Origin: Streptomyces niger
GTDB lineage: Bacteria; Actinomycetota; Actinomycetes; Streptomycetales; Streptomycetaceae
Direction: 5' to 3'
NCBI RefSeq assembly: GCF_000718305.1
Contig: NZ_JOFQ01000031.1
Coordinates: 1-60,660 of the forward strand
DNA length: 60,660 bases
Within the stretch, counting starts at the first letter, position 1, and every line of letters begins with the position of its first letter. The notes under the pieces were generated by a model. The model had not been told where the DNA came from. It did not search any database and was given only the letters and a program-made list of their open reading frames with translations. The translations under genes were made by a program, and so were the position numbers. Shown one piece after another: positions 23,639 through 33,050 of this stretch.

Positions 23639-23645
23639 GGATGAA
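23628..23645 (+). other. Right attachment junction of the mobile element
   Basis: CATAGAGATA (23628-23637), one A, then GGATGAA (23639-23645). The heptamer is identical to that at the left junction and the decamer is its inverted arm. Confidence 0.75.
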
Positions 23646-24513
23646 GCTCTGGGAGCTGCGCTCCTACGAGCAGGTGATCAAGCTGGAGCAGGACCGGCTG
23701 GTGTACCAGGCGCGGCTGCGGTCCCGGTACGGGCGCGCGTGGCGGCGCAAGGCGCCGGTGGAATCGCTGATGCCGCTGCGGCTGGCCCGGTACGGGGTCC
23801 CCCTGGCGGAGACCGTGCCGGCCGGGCTCGCGGCGGCGGGGCTGGAGCCGGCGCGCGAGCCGCGCGGACCGCAGGGGCCGGTACGCCGGGCCGAGCTCGA
23901 TCCCGCGGCGCTGGACCCGGCGGACTTCGACACTGCGCCCCGGGAACATCCGGCACCGGTCGAGGCGGCCGAGGCGGCGGTACCGGTCGAGGCGGTCGAG
24001 GCGGTCGAGGCGGTCGAGGCGGCCGAAGTGTCCGCTCATGTCCCGGCCGAGGGGGCCGCTCACCTCTCCGAGGAGTCCCACCTCCCCGACGAGATCCTCG
24101 CGTCGCCCGAAGAGGCCGCCTCCCAGGTCACCGTGCCCGTCGGCCCCGGCCGCAGCCGTCCGCTCGGCAACGCGGGCGCGCCGGTTCCGGCCCCGGTCCC
24201 CGAGCAGTGGGCGGCAGCCGAACCCGCGCCGGAGCCCGAGCCGGAGTACGTCTCCGAGCCTGCTGCCCCGCCCGTGGAAACGCTGCCCAGGGGGATGCCA
24301 CGGGAGGAGCAGTTCTTCCTGGCGTTCCGCACGTACGTAGCCGAGAAGAACGACTTCCCGGACCCGCATCAGTTCGCCGCCTACCTGCTCAACACCTACG
24401 GCGTCTCCAGCAAAACCGGGGACGGCCCGCTGAGCGCGAACTACCTCCGCCCGCATCTGCGGGAGTTCCGCCACCGCCTGCGCGAGGAGCAGGAGAGCGA
24501 GCACATCGCCTGA
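23641..24513 (+). pseudogene. 3' half of the split DUF2637 gene
   Basis: The frame from ATG 23641 starts with the native junction residues MKLWELRSYEQVIKLEQDRL. It continues through an Arg-rich helix, an Ala/Glu/Pro-rich linker with VEAVEAVEA repeats, and a C-terminal winged-helix-like segment (FLAFRTYVAEKNDFPDPHQF, LSANYLRPHLREFRHRLREE). ATG 23641 overlaps the att core and has AAGG upstream, so the cytoplasmic half could be made as a separate soluble 290-residue protein under element transcription. Together with 13169-13653 it forms one host gene. Confidence 0.88.
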
Positions 24514-24547
24514 CCAGCCGTCGTTCGCCCTCTTGTGACCAACCGGC

Positions 24548-24769
24548 CTAGCCGGCGTTCGCCTTCTTGCGGTCCATCTCGCACCAGGCGACGACCGCGG
24601 CGCCGACGAGCAGCATGGTCACGTACGCCCACAGCGGCGGCGTGTCGACCCAGCGGTGCAGCAGGCCCCACTCGGTGTCGGTGAAGAACCGCCCGCCGAG
24701 GCCCATCAGGCCCTGGATGAGGGCGAACCAGCCGGCGAGCCCGAGGAAACCCTTCGCGTAACCCTTCAT
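24548..24769 (-). CDS. Small two-helix membrane protein next to lysS
   Basis: 73 residues: MKGYAKGFLGLAGWFALIQG with one hydrophobic stretch, then FFTDTEWGLLHRWVDTPPLW and a second helix YVTMLLVGAAVVAWCEMD. It has a Lys-rich cytoplasmic tail. I recognise it only as a conserved hypothetical of this neighbourhood. It lies downstream of lysS on the same strand, but a strong hairpin at 24789-24818 separates them, so it probably has its own promoter. Confidence 0.7.
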   Translation of the reverse strand: MKGYAKGFLGLAGWFALIQGLMGLGGRFFTDTEWGLLHRWVDTPPLWAYVTMLLVGAAVVAWCEMDRKKANAG

Positions 24770-24788
24770 GGGTCCACGGTCACGGAAG

Positions 24789-24818
24789 CGGCCCCGGGAA
24801 ACATCGTTCCCGGGGCCG
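24789..24818 (-). terminator. Terminator hairpin downstream of lysS
   Basis: CGGCCCCGGGAA and TTCCCGGGGCCG form a perfect 12-bp stem with a 6-base loop, 95 bases after the lysS stop codon. Confidence 0.8.
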
Positions 24819-24912
24819 AGCCCGTCGTGCGAGGCATCCGCCGGAAGTCGCAGCCGCACGCCCGCCGGAAGGCGGGCGCCATCGGCGGCGGGATACCGGC
24901 GGACGGTACCGG

Positions 24913-26643
24913 CTACGCGCCGAGGAGCTTGCGCACCCGGCCGGCGCCGACGGCCAGCAGCAGCGTGGGCAGGCGCGGCCCGGTCTCGCGACTGACCAGC
25001 AGGCGGTACAGCAGCGCGAAGAACGACCGCTGGGCCGTCTTGATCTCCGGCGGCAGCTCCTTCGCCGTGGCGTCGGCGGAGAAGCCCGCCTGGACCTTCG
25101 GTACGCCGTAGACCAGGTGCGTCAGGCCGTCCAGCGACCAGTGCTCGTCCAGGCCGTCCAGCAGCAGCCGGAGCGATTCCTTCGCCTGGTCGTCCAGCGA
25201 GCCCAGCAGCTCGGTGTCCGGCTCCTCGCGGACGATGGTCCGCTGGTCGGCCGGGACCTGGCTGGTGATCCACTGCTCGGCGCGGTCCAGCCGGGGCCGG
25301 ACCTCGTCCAGCGAGGTGACCGGCTTCTCCGGGTCCAGCTCGCTGAGGATGCGCAGGGTCTGCTCGTCGTGGCCGGCCGTGATGTCGGCGACCGACGCGA
25401 GCGTGCGGTACGGCAGCGGGCGCGGCGTCTTCGGCAGCTCACCGGCCGCGGTCCCGACGGCACGGGCGTACGCCGCCGCGTCGGCCGGCAGCACGGTGCC
25501 GTCGGCGACCTTGGCGTCCAGCCGGTCCCACTCGTCGTACAGCCGCTGGATCTCCTGGTCGAAGGCGATCTTGAACGACTGGTTCGGGCGGCGCCGCGCG
25601 TACAGCCAGCGCAGCAGCTGCGGCTCCATGATCTCCAGGGCGTCGGCCGGGGTCGGCACGCCGCCCTTGGAGGACGACATCTTCGCCATCCCCGAGATGC
25701 CCACGAAGGCGTACATGGGGCCGATCGGCTGCGTGCCGTCGAAGATGCCGACGATCTGGCCGCCGACCTGGAAGGAGGAGCCGGGCGAGGAGTGGTCCAC
25801 GCCCGAGGGCTCGAAGATCACGCCCTCGTAGGCCCAGCGCATGGGCCAGTCGACCTTCCAGACCAGCTTGCCGCCGTTGAACTCGCTCAGCAGCACCGTC
25901 TCGCCGTGCCCGCAGGTGCAGGTGTAGGTGAGCTCGGTGGTGTCGTCGTCGTAGGCGGTGACGGTGGTGAAGTCCTTGCCGCAGGCCGTGCAGTACGGCT
26001 TGTACGGGAAGTAGCCCGCGCCGCCGCCGCTGCCGTCGTCCTCACCGGCCGCGCCGGATCCCTCGGCGGCCTCCAGCTCGGCCTCGTCGACCGGCTTCTG
26101 CGACTTCTTCGCCGCGGCCTTCGGCTTGGTGCGGTACTGCGCGAGGATCGCGTCGATGTCACCGCGGTGCTTCATCGCGTGCAGGATCTGCTCGCGGTAG
26201 GTACCGGCGGTGTACTGCGCGGTCTGGCTGATGCCGTCGTACTCCACGCCCAGCTGCGCGAGCGCGTCGACCATGGCGGCCTTGAAGTGCTCCGCCCAGT
26301 TCGGGTACGCCGATCCCTTGGGGGCGGGGACGCTGGTCAGCGGCTTGCCGATGTGCTCGGCCCAGGAGTCGTCCACGCCCTCGATGCCCAGCGGGACCTT
26401 GCGGTAGCGGTCGTAGTCGTCCCAGGACAGCACGTGGCGGACCTCGTGCCCGCGCCGCCGGACCTCGTCCGCGACCAGGTGCGGGGTCATGACCTCACGC
26501 AGGTTGCCCAGGTGGATCGGGCCGGAGGGGGACAGGCCGGAGGCGACCACGACCGGTTTGCCAGGCGCGCGACGCTCCGACTCGGCGATGACCTCATCCG
26601 CGTAACGGGAGACCCAGTCGGTTGTCTCGGTGCTCTGAGCCAC
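24913..26643 (-). CDS. lysS: Class I lysyl-tRNA synthetase
   Basis: 576 residues. It charges tRNA-Lys using the class I (archaeal-type) fold rather than the class II LysRS of most bacteria. Signature HLGN is in SPSGPIHLGNLREVMTPH and KMSSSKG in GISGMAKMSSSKGGVPTP. A zinc-ribbon insertion, YCTACGKD...CTCGHGE, lies near residues 215-250, preceded by an Ala/Lys/Glu-rich variable loop. The start is GTG 26643 after AGGAAGGG. It is divergent from argS, sharing a 311-bp promoter region. Sequence is intact. Confidence 0.95.
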   Translation of the reverse strand: MAQSTETTDWVSRYADEVIAESERRAPGKPVVVASGLSPSGPIHLGNLREVMTPHLVADEVRRRGHEVRHVLSWDDYDRYRKVPLGIEGVDDSWAEHIGKPLTSVPAPKGSAYPNWAEHFKAAMVDALAQLGVEYDGISQTAQYTAGTYREQILHAMKHRGDIDAILAQYRTKPKAAAKKSQKPVDEAELEAAEGSGAAGEDDGSGGGAGYFPYKPYCTACGKDFTTVTAYDDDTTELTYTCTCGHGETVLLSEFNGGKLVWKVDWPMRWAYEGVIFEPSGVDHSSPGSSFQVGGQIVGIFDGTQPIGPMYAFVGISGMAKMSSSKGGVPTPADALEIMEPQLLRWLYARRRPNQSFKIAFDQEIQRLYDEWDRLDAKVADGTVLPADAAAYARAVGTAAGELPKTPRPLPYRTLASVADITAGHDEQTLRILSELDPEKPVTSLDEVRPRLDRAEQWITSQVPADQRTIVREEPDTELLGSLDDQAKESLRLLLDGLDEHWSLDGLTHLVYGVPKVQAGFSADATAKELPPEIKTAQRSFFALLYRLLVSRETGPRLPTLLLAVGAGRVRKLLGA

Positions 26644-26679
26644 GGTCGGCCCTTCCTCTTCTGCTTCGCGCGTTCACCC

Positions 26680-26710
26680 GATCACATGTCGATCATGGTC
26701 GATCACGTGG
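26680..26710. promoter_or_regulatory. Three phased GATCA repeats between lysS and argS
   Basis: GATCA occurs at 26680, 26691 and 26701, about one helical turn apart, inside short palindromic surroundings (CACATG, CACGTG). It is 37-67 bases upstream of lysS. It may be an operator or part of the lysS leader. The remainder of the 311-bp gap shows no gene. Confidence 0.35.
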
Positions 26711-26954
26711 TCGCTTACGGTCGTGAGCCCGGTTCGGCGCCCCGGCGGTCGTGCCGCGCCCGGTGCGTGATCCGGGAGCGGGCACGCGCAGGCCGCAAAC
26801 CTGGCCGTTCCATTGTCCCAGACGCGACCGTGATCAACGCCCCCGGCGCCCGGTGCCCGGTGGCGCCGAAATTCGGAAAGGCTCCCGATCCCGCCGTGAA
26901 ATACTGGCGGCAAACCCTGACCACCTCTCCCCTCCGACGGAACGGCAGCACTCC

Positions 26955-28712
26955 ATGGCTTCGGTCCCTTCTCTCGCCGCTACGGTCAACCAGCGCGTCT
27001 CCGACGCCCTCTCGGCAGCCCTGCCGGAGGCCGGCGCCGCCGACCCGCTGCTGCGACGTAGTGACCGGGCCGATTTCCAGGCCAACGGCATGCTGGCGCT
27101 CGCGAAGAAGCTCAAGGGCAACCCGCGCGAGCTGGCGGGCAAGGTCGTGGACGGCATCGCCGCGCCCGAGCTGATCAAGGAGATCGAGGTCTCGGGCCCC
27201 GGCTTCCTGAACATCACGATCACCGACGAGTCGATCATGAAGACGCTCGCGGCCCGCGCCGCCGACGACCGCCTCGGCGTGCCGTACGCGGAGAACCCCG
27301 GCACGACGGTGATCGACTACGCCCAGCCGAACGTCGCCAAGGAGATGCACGTCGGCCACCTGCGGTCCGCCGTGATCGGCGACGCCCTGCGCCACCTGCT
27401 GGACTTCACGGGCGAGAAGACGATCGGCCGCCACCACATCGGCGACTGGGGCACCCAGTTCGGCATGCTCATCCAGTACCTGATCGAGAACCCCGGCGAG
27501 CTGGCCCCGGCCGAGGACGTCGACGGCGAGCAGGCCATGTCGAACCTGAACCGGGTCTACAAGGCCTCGCGCGCCGTCTTCGACGCGGACGAGGAGTTCA
27601 AGGAGCGGGCCCGCAAGCGGGTCGTGGCCCTCCAGTCCGGCGACAAGGAGACCCTGGACCTCTGGCAGCGGTTCGTGGACGAGTCGAAGGTCTACTTCTA
27701 CTCGGTCTTCGAGAAGCTGGACATGGAGATCCGGGACGACGAGATCGTCGGCGAGTCCGCGTACAACGACATGATGGCCGAGACGGCCCGGCTGCTGGAG
27801 GAGTCCGGCGTCGCGGTCCGCTCCGAGGGCGCCCTCGTCGTCTTCTTCGACGACATCAAGGGCAAGGACGACCAGCCCGTCCCGCTGATCGTGCAGAAGG
27901 CGGACGGCGGCTTCGGGTACGCGGCGTCCGACCTCTCCGCGATCCGCAACCGCGTCGTCGACCTGCAGGCGACGACCCTGCTGTACGTCGTGGACGTGCG
28001 CCAGTCCCTCCACTTCAAGATGGTCTTCGAGACGGCCCGCCGGATGGGCTGGCTGAACGACCAGGTCACGGCCCACAACATGGGCTACGGCACGGTGCTC
28101 GGCGCGGACGGCAAGCCGTTCAAGACGCGTGCGGGCGAAACCGTCCGCCTGGAGGACCTGCTCGACGAGGCGGCACAGCGCGCCGCCGAGGTGGTGCGCG
28201 AGAAGGCGCGCGACCTCACCGAGGAGGAGATCCAGGAGCGCGGCGCCCAGGTCGGCATCGGCGCGGTGAAGTACGCGGACCTGTCGACGTCCGCGAACCG
28301 TGACTACAAGTTCGACCTGGACCAGATGGTCTCGCTGAACGGCGACACGTCCGTGTACATCCAGTACGCGTACGCCCGCATCCGGTCGATCCTGCGCCGG
28401 GCGGGCGAGGCGCGCCCGGTGGCCCACCCGGAGCTGCCGCTGGCCCCGGCCGAGCGCGCGCTGGGTCTGCACGTGGACCAGTTCGGCGAGGTCGTCCTGG
28501 ATGCCGCGGCGGAGTACGCCCCGCACAAGCTCACGGCGTACCTCTACCAGCTCGCGTCCCTCTACACGACCTTCTACGACCAGTGCCACGTGCTGAACGA
28601 GGACAACGCCCCCGAGGTGGTCGAGAACCGCCTCTTCCTCTGCGACGTGACCGCCCGCACCCTCCACCGCGGCATGGCCCTCCTGGGCATCCGGACGCCG
28701 GAGCGGCTCTGA
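26955..28712 (+). CDS. argS: Arginyl-tRNA synthetase
   Basis: 585 residues. An N-terminal ArgRS additional domain (residues about 5-110, with [11 protein letters not shown]) precedes the class I catalytic core: [22 protein letters not shown] (HVGH), [26 protein letters not shown] and [20 protein letters not shown], where KPFKTR replaces KMSKS. The DALR anticodon domain ends with [33 protein letters not shown]. It charges tRNA-Arg. It is followed by a bidirectional terminator. Confidence 0.96.
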   Translation: MASVPSLAATVNQRVSDALSAALPEAGAADPLLRRSDRADFQANGMLALAKKLKGNPRELAGKVVDGIAAPELIKEIEVSGPGFLNITITDESIMKTLAARAADDRLGVPYAENPGTTVIDYAQPNVAKEMHVGHLRSAVIGDALRHLLDFTGEKTIGRHHIGDWGTQFGMLIQYLIENPGELAPAEDVDGEQAMSNLNRVYKASRAVFDADEEFKERARKRVVALQSGDKETLDLWQRFVDESKVYFYSVFEKLDMEIRDDEIVGESAYNDMMAETARLLEESGVAVRSEGALVVFFDDIKGKDDQPVPLIVQKADGGFGYAASDLSAIRNRVVDLQATTLLYVVDVRQSLHFKMVFETARRMGWLNDQVTAHNMGYGTVLGADGKPFKTRAGETVRLEDLLDEAAQRAAEVVREKARDLTEEEIQERGAQVGIGAVKYADLSTSANRDYKFDLDQMVSLNGDTSVYIQYAYARIRSILRRAGEARPVAHPELPLAPAERALGLHVDQFGEVVLDAAAEYAPHKLTAYLYQLASLYTTFYDQCHVLNEDNAPEVVENRLFLCDVTARTLHRGMALLGIRTPERL

Positions 28713-28729
28713 TCACGCGCGGACACCTC

Positions 28730-28763
28730 GGTGGCCGTCACCCCGTGCGGGGTGGCGGCCACC
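28730..28763. terminator. Bidirectional terminator after argS
   Basis: GGTGGCCGTCACCCCG pairs with CGGGGTGGCGGCCACC (one internal mismatch) around a TG loop. It sits in the convergent gap between argS and the minus-strand operon ending at 28785. Confidence 0.75.
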
Positions 28764-28784
28764 GCGCTCCCGGGCCCGGCCGGC

Positions 28785-29090
28785 TCAGGCGTCCGCCGGC
28801 GGAACCGGGCTCTTCGTGCCGCCTTCGAAGAGGAACGCGTAGACGTCGCCAAGGTAGGCGTACAGCGTGGCCTCGTCCGGGAACTCGAGATTCGTGAGGG
28901 ATTCGTACTCGCCGACCGTCAGGGTGCGGTCCCGCAGTACCGTGCTCAGCCCTTCTTGGACAGCCGCCGTCCACTCCGGCTTGACATGCCGGAGCGTCTC
29001 GCGGGTGGTGTGCAAGTCCTGGTATGCCACCTCGAGTTCGAGGTAGGTGCTCAGGAATTGGCGGAGTTCATCATTCATGGATACACGCAT
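28785..29090 (-). CDS. Small acidic helical protein, putative immunity protein
   Basis: 101 residues, acidic and mostly helical: MNDELRQFLSTYLELEVAYQ, with TLTVGEYESLTNLEFPDEAT and VYAFLFEGG. No known domain is recognised. It begins 2 bases after the stop of the gene encoding a long disordered protein with a compact C-terminal domain, the classic place for an immunity gene. ATG 29078 is an alternative start. The immunity role is inferred from position and charge only. Confidence 0.6.
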   Translation of the reverse strand: MRVSMNDELRQFLSTYLELEVAYQDLHTTRETLRHVKPEWTAAVQEGLSTVLRDRTLTVGEYESLTNLEFPDEATLYAYLGDVYAFLFEGGTKSPVPPADA

Positions 29091-29092
29091 TC

Positions 29093-30256
29093 CTAGGGGT
29101 GCCTGCCGCGGCGCGGGTTCGGGTACATGGTGCGCAGGGTGATATTTCCGTCGGCGCCCATGTCATAGATGGGCTTGATGAAGCCGCCCTCGAAGTCCAC
29201 TTCGCGGGCTGTCGACGGGTCCGACGGGTCGAGGTAGTACCCCGTGCAACGCTCGTGTCCGTCGTCCCCGAGCACGTCCTCGATAGGTGCGGACTGCGGC
29301 GGCACTCCCGTCTCCTCGAACTGCTTACGGAAATAGTCGTCCGCCCGGACCATATCCTCCGGGTTGTCGAAGCGGGTCGCGTACGGCCCGCTGAAGTGCT
29401 CGCCGCCGTGCACGCCGTCCGTTGTGGTTCCCGTGAGCGGGTCCTTCTGATTCTCCAGCTTCATGTGGCCTGCGTACTGGGAATTGGGCCCGTAAGTTTT
29501 GGGCAGGCCATTCTCCATTTTCGGAGTGCCGAGCCGGTCCGTCAGCTGATCGTCCGTGACGTCCAGGTGACGGCCTGGCGCGTGCCCCTCACCGCCCTTC
29601 CTGTCGTCCAGTTCATCGATGCGCTGTCCGATTTCTTCAGGCGTTCGGCCTTCCTCCGGCGGCGCCCCTTCATCGGCCGCCGCGTCCTCCGCTCCCTCGG
29701 AAGCCGTCTCCCCGTTGGCGTCCGCACCGCCGGGCTCCGGCTCGGGGCCCTCCTCGTCGTCCTCGGCGGCCTCGACCGGCTCGGGCGCCTCGTCCGAATC
29801 GTCGGCCTCGACCGGATTCGGTGCCGCGTCGTCGGCCTCGGCGACGGCAGGGCTCTCCGCCGGCTCGTCCTCCTGCTCCGCGGCTTCCGCCGGGTCGGGG
29901 GCCTCTGCCGGATCGGGAGCGTCGGCTTCCGCGGGTTCCGGCGCCTCCGTGTGCTCGGGGGGCTCCGTCTCGTCGGCGGCTTCCGCAGGGGCCGGGGCCT
30001 CCGTGGCGTCCGGTGGCCCGACTGCCTCGGACGCCGGTTCCGGAGTCTCCGGTGGCGCTTCCGGGCCCTGTTCCGTGGCCGGCGCCTCGGTCGGGTCCGG
30101 AGCCTCCGTCTGATCCGGTGCCTCCGTTTGGTCCGGCACCTCCGCCGCACCGGGGGTATCGGCCTGGTCAGGGGCCGGGGCCTCCGGGTCCGGGGCGTCC
30201 GTCGGTGTCGGGGCCTCCGGGGCCGGGGGGCGTTCCTCCGGTGGTCGGTCGCTCAC
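29093..30256 (-). CDS. Proline/glutamate-rich protein with C-terminal toxin-like domain
   Basis: 387 residues from GTG 30256 (overlaps the ATPase stop, GTGA). Residues 1-235 are an acidic, disordered Pro/Ala/Glu/Asp tract with TEAPDQTEAPD-like repeats and no signal peptide. The compact C-terminal 150 residues contain RHLDVTDDQLTDRLGTPK, TYGPNSQYAGHMKLENQ, GVHGGEHFSGPYATRFDNPE and DGNITLRTMYPNP. Conserved-looking His, Arg and Tyr residues suggest a nuclease-type polymorphic-toxin domain. It cannot be placed in a named family. Operon context (ATPase upstream, small acidic gene downstream) fits an effector/immunity pair. Confidence 0.6.
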   Translation of the reverse strand: MSDRPPEERPPAPEAPTPTDAPDPEAPAPDQADTPGAAEVPDQTEAPDQTEAPDPTEAPATEQGPEAPPETPEPASEAVGPPDATEAPAPAEAADETEPPEHTEAPEPAEADAPDPAEAPDPAEAAEQEDEPAESPAVAEADDAAPNPVEADDSDEAPEPVEAAEDDEEGPEPEPGGADANGETASEGAEDAAADEGAPPEEGRTPEEIGQRIDELDDRKGGEGHAPGRHLDVTDDQLTDRLGTPKMENGLPKTYGPNSQYAGHMKLENQKDPLTGTTTDGVHGGEHFSGPYATRFDNPEDMVRADDYFRKQFEETGVPPQSAPIEDVLGDDGHERCTGYYLDPSDPSTAREVDFEGGFIKPIYDMGADGNITLRTMYPNPRRGRHP

Positions 30257-33030
30257 GGGGTGGCCTCCGGGGATGTGTGGCTGCGGTACAGGCGCACCCA
30301 CGGCAGGGTCTTGCGTTGCCAGGTGGTGCGGGCCACGTGGAGGAAGACGCAGGCGCGGTAGTCGGCCGTCGCTTCAGGGGTGGCGGCGGTGTCCGGGAGG
30401 GGCACCGTGTCGGCGACCTCGGCGACCCAGGTGGACGTGGATGCCCACCAGGTGGCCCGTTCCGGCTCCGTCTTCGGGTACGTGGCGACGCGCTTCCTCA
30501 GCTCCACGGCGTGTTCGGGCCAGACTGCCGTGGCCGCGCGCGAGCGGAACGCGCAGCGGTGGCGGCAGCCCTCGCAGTCCGGGAAGGGGGCCAGCGCGGC
30601 ATCCACTGAGGGCGATTCGGCGGCGAAGGTGCGGAAGCGATCGGCCAGTTCGGGGCCCGTCGCCAGCGGGGCCCGATCGATGCCCGCGGCGCGTGCCGCC
30701 TCGGCGCGTACGTTGGGGACGCTGATCAACGCCGGCCGGTCGACGCCGTCGTGATACGCGAACGCCTGGAACGGCGCCAGGGAGGCCGCGTACCGCTCCT
30801 GGTCCGGCGAGAAACGCATCGTGCCGCCGATGAGCGCCCGGTCCTGATCGGCGGGGAGCCGATGCATGACCTTGAGGTTGGTGTTCTTGTACGCGTCCTC
30901 GACGAGCTTGCCCGGTACCTGTTCGACGATGACGATGCCCTCGCCGTACTTGCGGTTCTCGGCGAGGGTGTTGGCGAAGGCCTGGGCGGCCCGCGCCTGG
31001 GCATTGCCCTCCCGCGCCTCGCCGCCCTGCACTGTCGGCTGTCCGAGCAGGCGATGGGCCTCCTCGATCACCGTGACGTGAGCGAGGGAGCCGCCACCGC
31101 GGTTCGCCTTGTAGTGCTCGGTCATGGCTTGGAGGATCAGCGCGGTGACGAGGGACTGTTCCTTCTCGTTGTCCCCGACGCCGGCCAGTTCGACGACGAC
31201 CGGGCGGCGGAGGAGCTCTTCGACGGGGTAGGAGCGTGCGCAGTCCAGCGTGGAGCCGCAGGCGCCCTCGGCGAGCGCCTCAGCGCGCAGCCGGGACGCC
31301 GCGATGATGTTGTCGCGCACCTCGCCCGAGTAGTCGAGCTGTTCGCACTGCTTGCGCATCTCGGCGATGAAGTCGCGCAGCGTCGGCCAGTTGTCCGCAT
31401 GGGCCGGGCCCGCGACGTCGGTGGGGACGATGCCCCTGCGGGTGTACGTGGCGCGCAGCGCGCGGTTGTAGATGCTGGGGAGCGGGTCCCAGAGCCCGAA
31501 CGCCGCGTCGAAGCAGGCCATCAGGCCCGCGATGTGCGTACTGATGCGCACCCCGGCCGGCACCTCGAAGGGGTTCAGCCGCAGCGGTGCCACGCTCTCG
31601 TCGCCGACGGTGAGGACGACGAGGTCCTCGAAGCCGGGGCGGGTGGCGAGCCAGCGGTAGTCGTCGAGTTCGGAGTTGACCGGCTCCAGGACCAGGAAGG
31701 GCACCTGGTGGTCGCGCCAGAGCTGTTCGCAGAAGGCGAGAGTGGTGTTGGTCTTGCCCGAGCCGGTCGTGCCGACGAAGAGGGCGTGGCGGGTGAGGTC
31801 GCCCAGGCCGATGCCGAGCGGCCCGGCAGGCGTGTCGTTGACCAGCTGGCGGCCGAGGGCGAGGTGCGGCCCGTCGGGCCGGTAGTCGGTCTCCCCGGCC
31901 ATGCCCGGACGCCGTACGGGAAAGCCGGGCATGTGGCCGTGCACGGCCAGCGGCAGCCGGAACGCCGCACCGGCCTCGCGCGCGTCCGTCAGCTCGGCGA
32001 GCAGCCGGAGCGGCGGCGCGAGCGGCTCCGGGAGCCGCCAGCAGTGGTCGCCGCCCCAGCGGCTGTGCTCCAGGGTCGTCACGCCGTGCCAGGCGGCCGG
32101 CAGCTCGCCGGGGACCGGGCGCGCCACGCTGTGCGCGGGCCCGGTGAAGGTCTCGGTGAGCGCGCCGCTCTCTCGCGCCCGCTCCTGCGGTGAGACCGTC
32201 GCGCCGACCAGTTCGGCGAGCGACTCCGGCAGCGGGGCCGGGGAGGCCAGCACGGTACGCAGGCGGAACGCGCGGTCGGTGTAGCGGCGGGCGGCATCGG
32301 CGTACACCCGGGCGGCGTCCACCGCGAAGGCGTCGGGTGCGAGCTGGCCGCCGGGCGACCACAGTCCGTCGGGCAGCTGGCCGGGCGTGCCCAGCCGGCC
32401 GTACTGGGTGGCGACGCGGTGCAGCAGCGGGCCGAGGTCGTCGGGGATGACGTACGGCTCCAGGCCGACGCTCAGCAGCACCGGATGCGGATGCTCGGCC
32501 AGCGCCTGCCACAGCGCGTCCCAGGGCGGCGCCGAGGCCGTGAAGGGCTGCGGCGCGAGGTAGTAGCGCACGCCCGCGTCCGGGCGGTTCGGTACGCCCG
32601 TGCGGTACCGCTTGCGGATCTCCGCCAGCCCGGCCCGCGGGTCGGGGCTGAACGGCGTCAGCAGGCGGGCCACCTCGTCCGCGTCCTCGACGGGCGTGCC
32701 GTGGACATGGCGGGGCAGCGCGGCGAGCCGGGCGCGCAGGGTGAGCGCGGCGGCGGTCGCCGCCTCGGGGGTCGCCGCCGACACCCGGCCGAGCAGTGCG
32801 CAGGAGATCCGGTGGGCGCCGGGGTCGGTGAGGTAGCGCAGCTCGATGCGGGTGCCGTACGTGGTGTCCCACTGGCCGGCCAGCCAGGCGGCCTCGGCGG
32901 CGACCGCCTTCACGCGCCGCTCCGTCTCGGGCAGCTCGGCGTACTCGGTGGTCTCGGTGAGGTCGGCGGCCGCGTCGATGCGGACCGCCGTCCAGGCCCA
33001 GGCCGCCGTGGCATCGGAGACCGTCAGCAC
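30253..33030 (-). CDS. HerA/VirB4-like ATP-binding protein
   Basis: 925 residues from GTG 33030. An N-terminal 380-residue region precedes a HerA/DUF87-type motor. Walker A is FVGTTGSGKTNTTLAFCEQL and Walker B HVTVIEEAHRLLG. LAENRKYGEGIVIVEQVPGKL and IGGTMRFSPDQE supply sensor and arginine-finger-like segments. A Cys cluster, CEGCRHRCAF, near residue 835 may bind metal. HerA-like hexamers pump DNA or, as VirB4/FtsK-type motors, drive protein export. A membrane protein lies upstream and a toxin-like protein downstream (4-bp overlap). That suggests a role in handling that protein, though a DNA role is equally possible. Confidence 0.8.
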   Translation of the reverse strand: MLTVSDATAAWAWTAVRIDAAADLTETTEYAELPETERRVKAVAAEAAWLAGQWDTTYGTRIELRYLTDPGAHRISCALLGRVSAATPEAATAAALTLRARLAALPRHVHGTPVEDADEVARLLTPFSPDPRAGLAEIRKRYRTGVPNRPDAGVRYYLAPQPFTASAPPWDALWQALAEHPHPVLLSVGLEPYVIPDDLGPLLHRVATQYGRLGTPGQLPDGLWSPGGQLAPDAFAVDAARVYADAARRYTDRAFRLRTVLASPAPLPESLAELVGATVSPQERARESGALTETFTGPAHSVARPVPGELPAAWHGVTTLEHSRWGGDHCWRLPEPLAPPLRLLAELTDAREAGAAFRLPLAVHGHMPGFPVRRPGMAGETDYRPDGPHLALGRQLVNDTPAGPLGIGLGDLTRHALFVGTTGSGKTNTTLAFCEQLWRDHQVPFLVLEPVNSELDDYRWLATRPGFEDLVVLTVGDESVAPLRLNPFEVPAGVRISTHIAGLMACFDAAFGLWDPLPSIYNRALRATYTRRGIVPTDVAGPAHADNWPTLRDFIAEMRKQCEQLDYSGEVRDNIIAASRLRAEALAEGACGSTLDCARSYPVEELLRRPVVVELAGVGDNEKEQSLVTALILQAMTEHYKANRGGGSLAHVTVIEEAHRLLGQPTVQGGEAREGNAQARAAQAFANTLAENRKYGEGIVIVEQVPGKLVEDAYKNTNLKVMHRLPADQDRALIGGTMRFSPDQERYAASLAPFQAFAYHDGVDRPALISVPNVRAEAARAAGIDRAPLATGPELADRFRTFAAESPSVDAALAPFPDCEGCRHRCAFRSRAATAVWPEHAVELRKRVATYPKTEPERATWWASTSTWVAEVADTVPLPDTAATPEATADYRACVFLHVARTTWQRKTLPWVRLYRSHTSPEATP

Positions 33031-33050
33031 GCCCGACTGCCCGGGAGCGC

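Noticed and set aside
23600..23645. tRNA-gene attachment site at the element's right end
   Set aside because: No cloverleaf can be drawn and the interrupted frame is protein-coding.
25117..27174. 685-residue plus-strand ORF across lysS
   Set aside because: Antisense to an unmistakable lysS; its Val/Arg/Asp-rich composition is typical of shadow frames.
29093..29560. Calling the toxin-like C-terminus an EndoU or RNase A-like nuclease
   Set aside because: The end TLRTMYPNP and the GRHLDVTDDQL stretch are suggestive, but the diagnostic His/Lys and repeat spacing of neither family could be matched.
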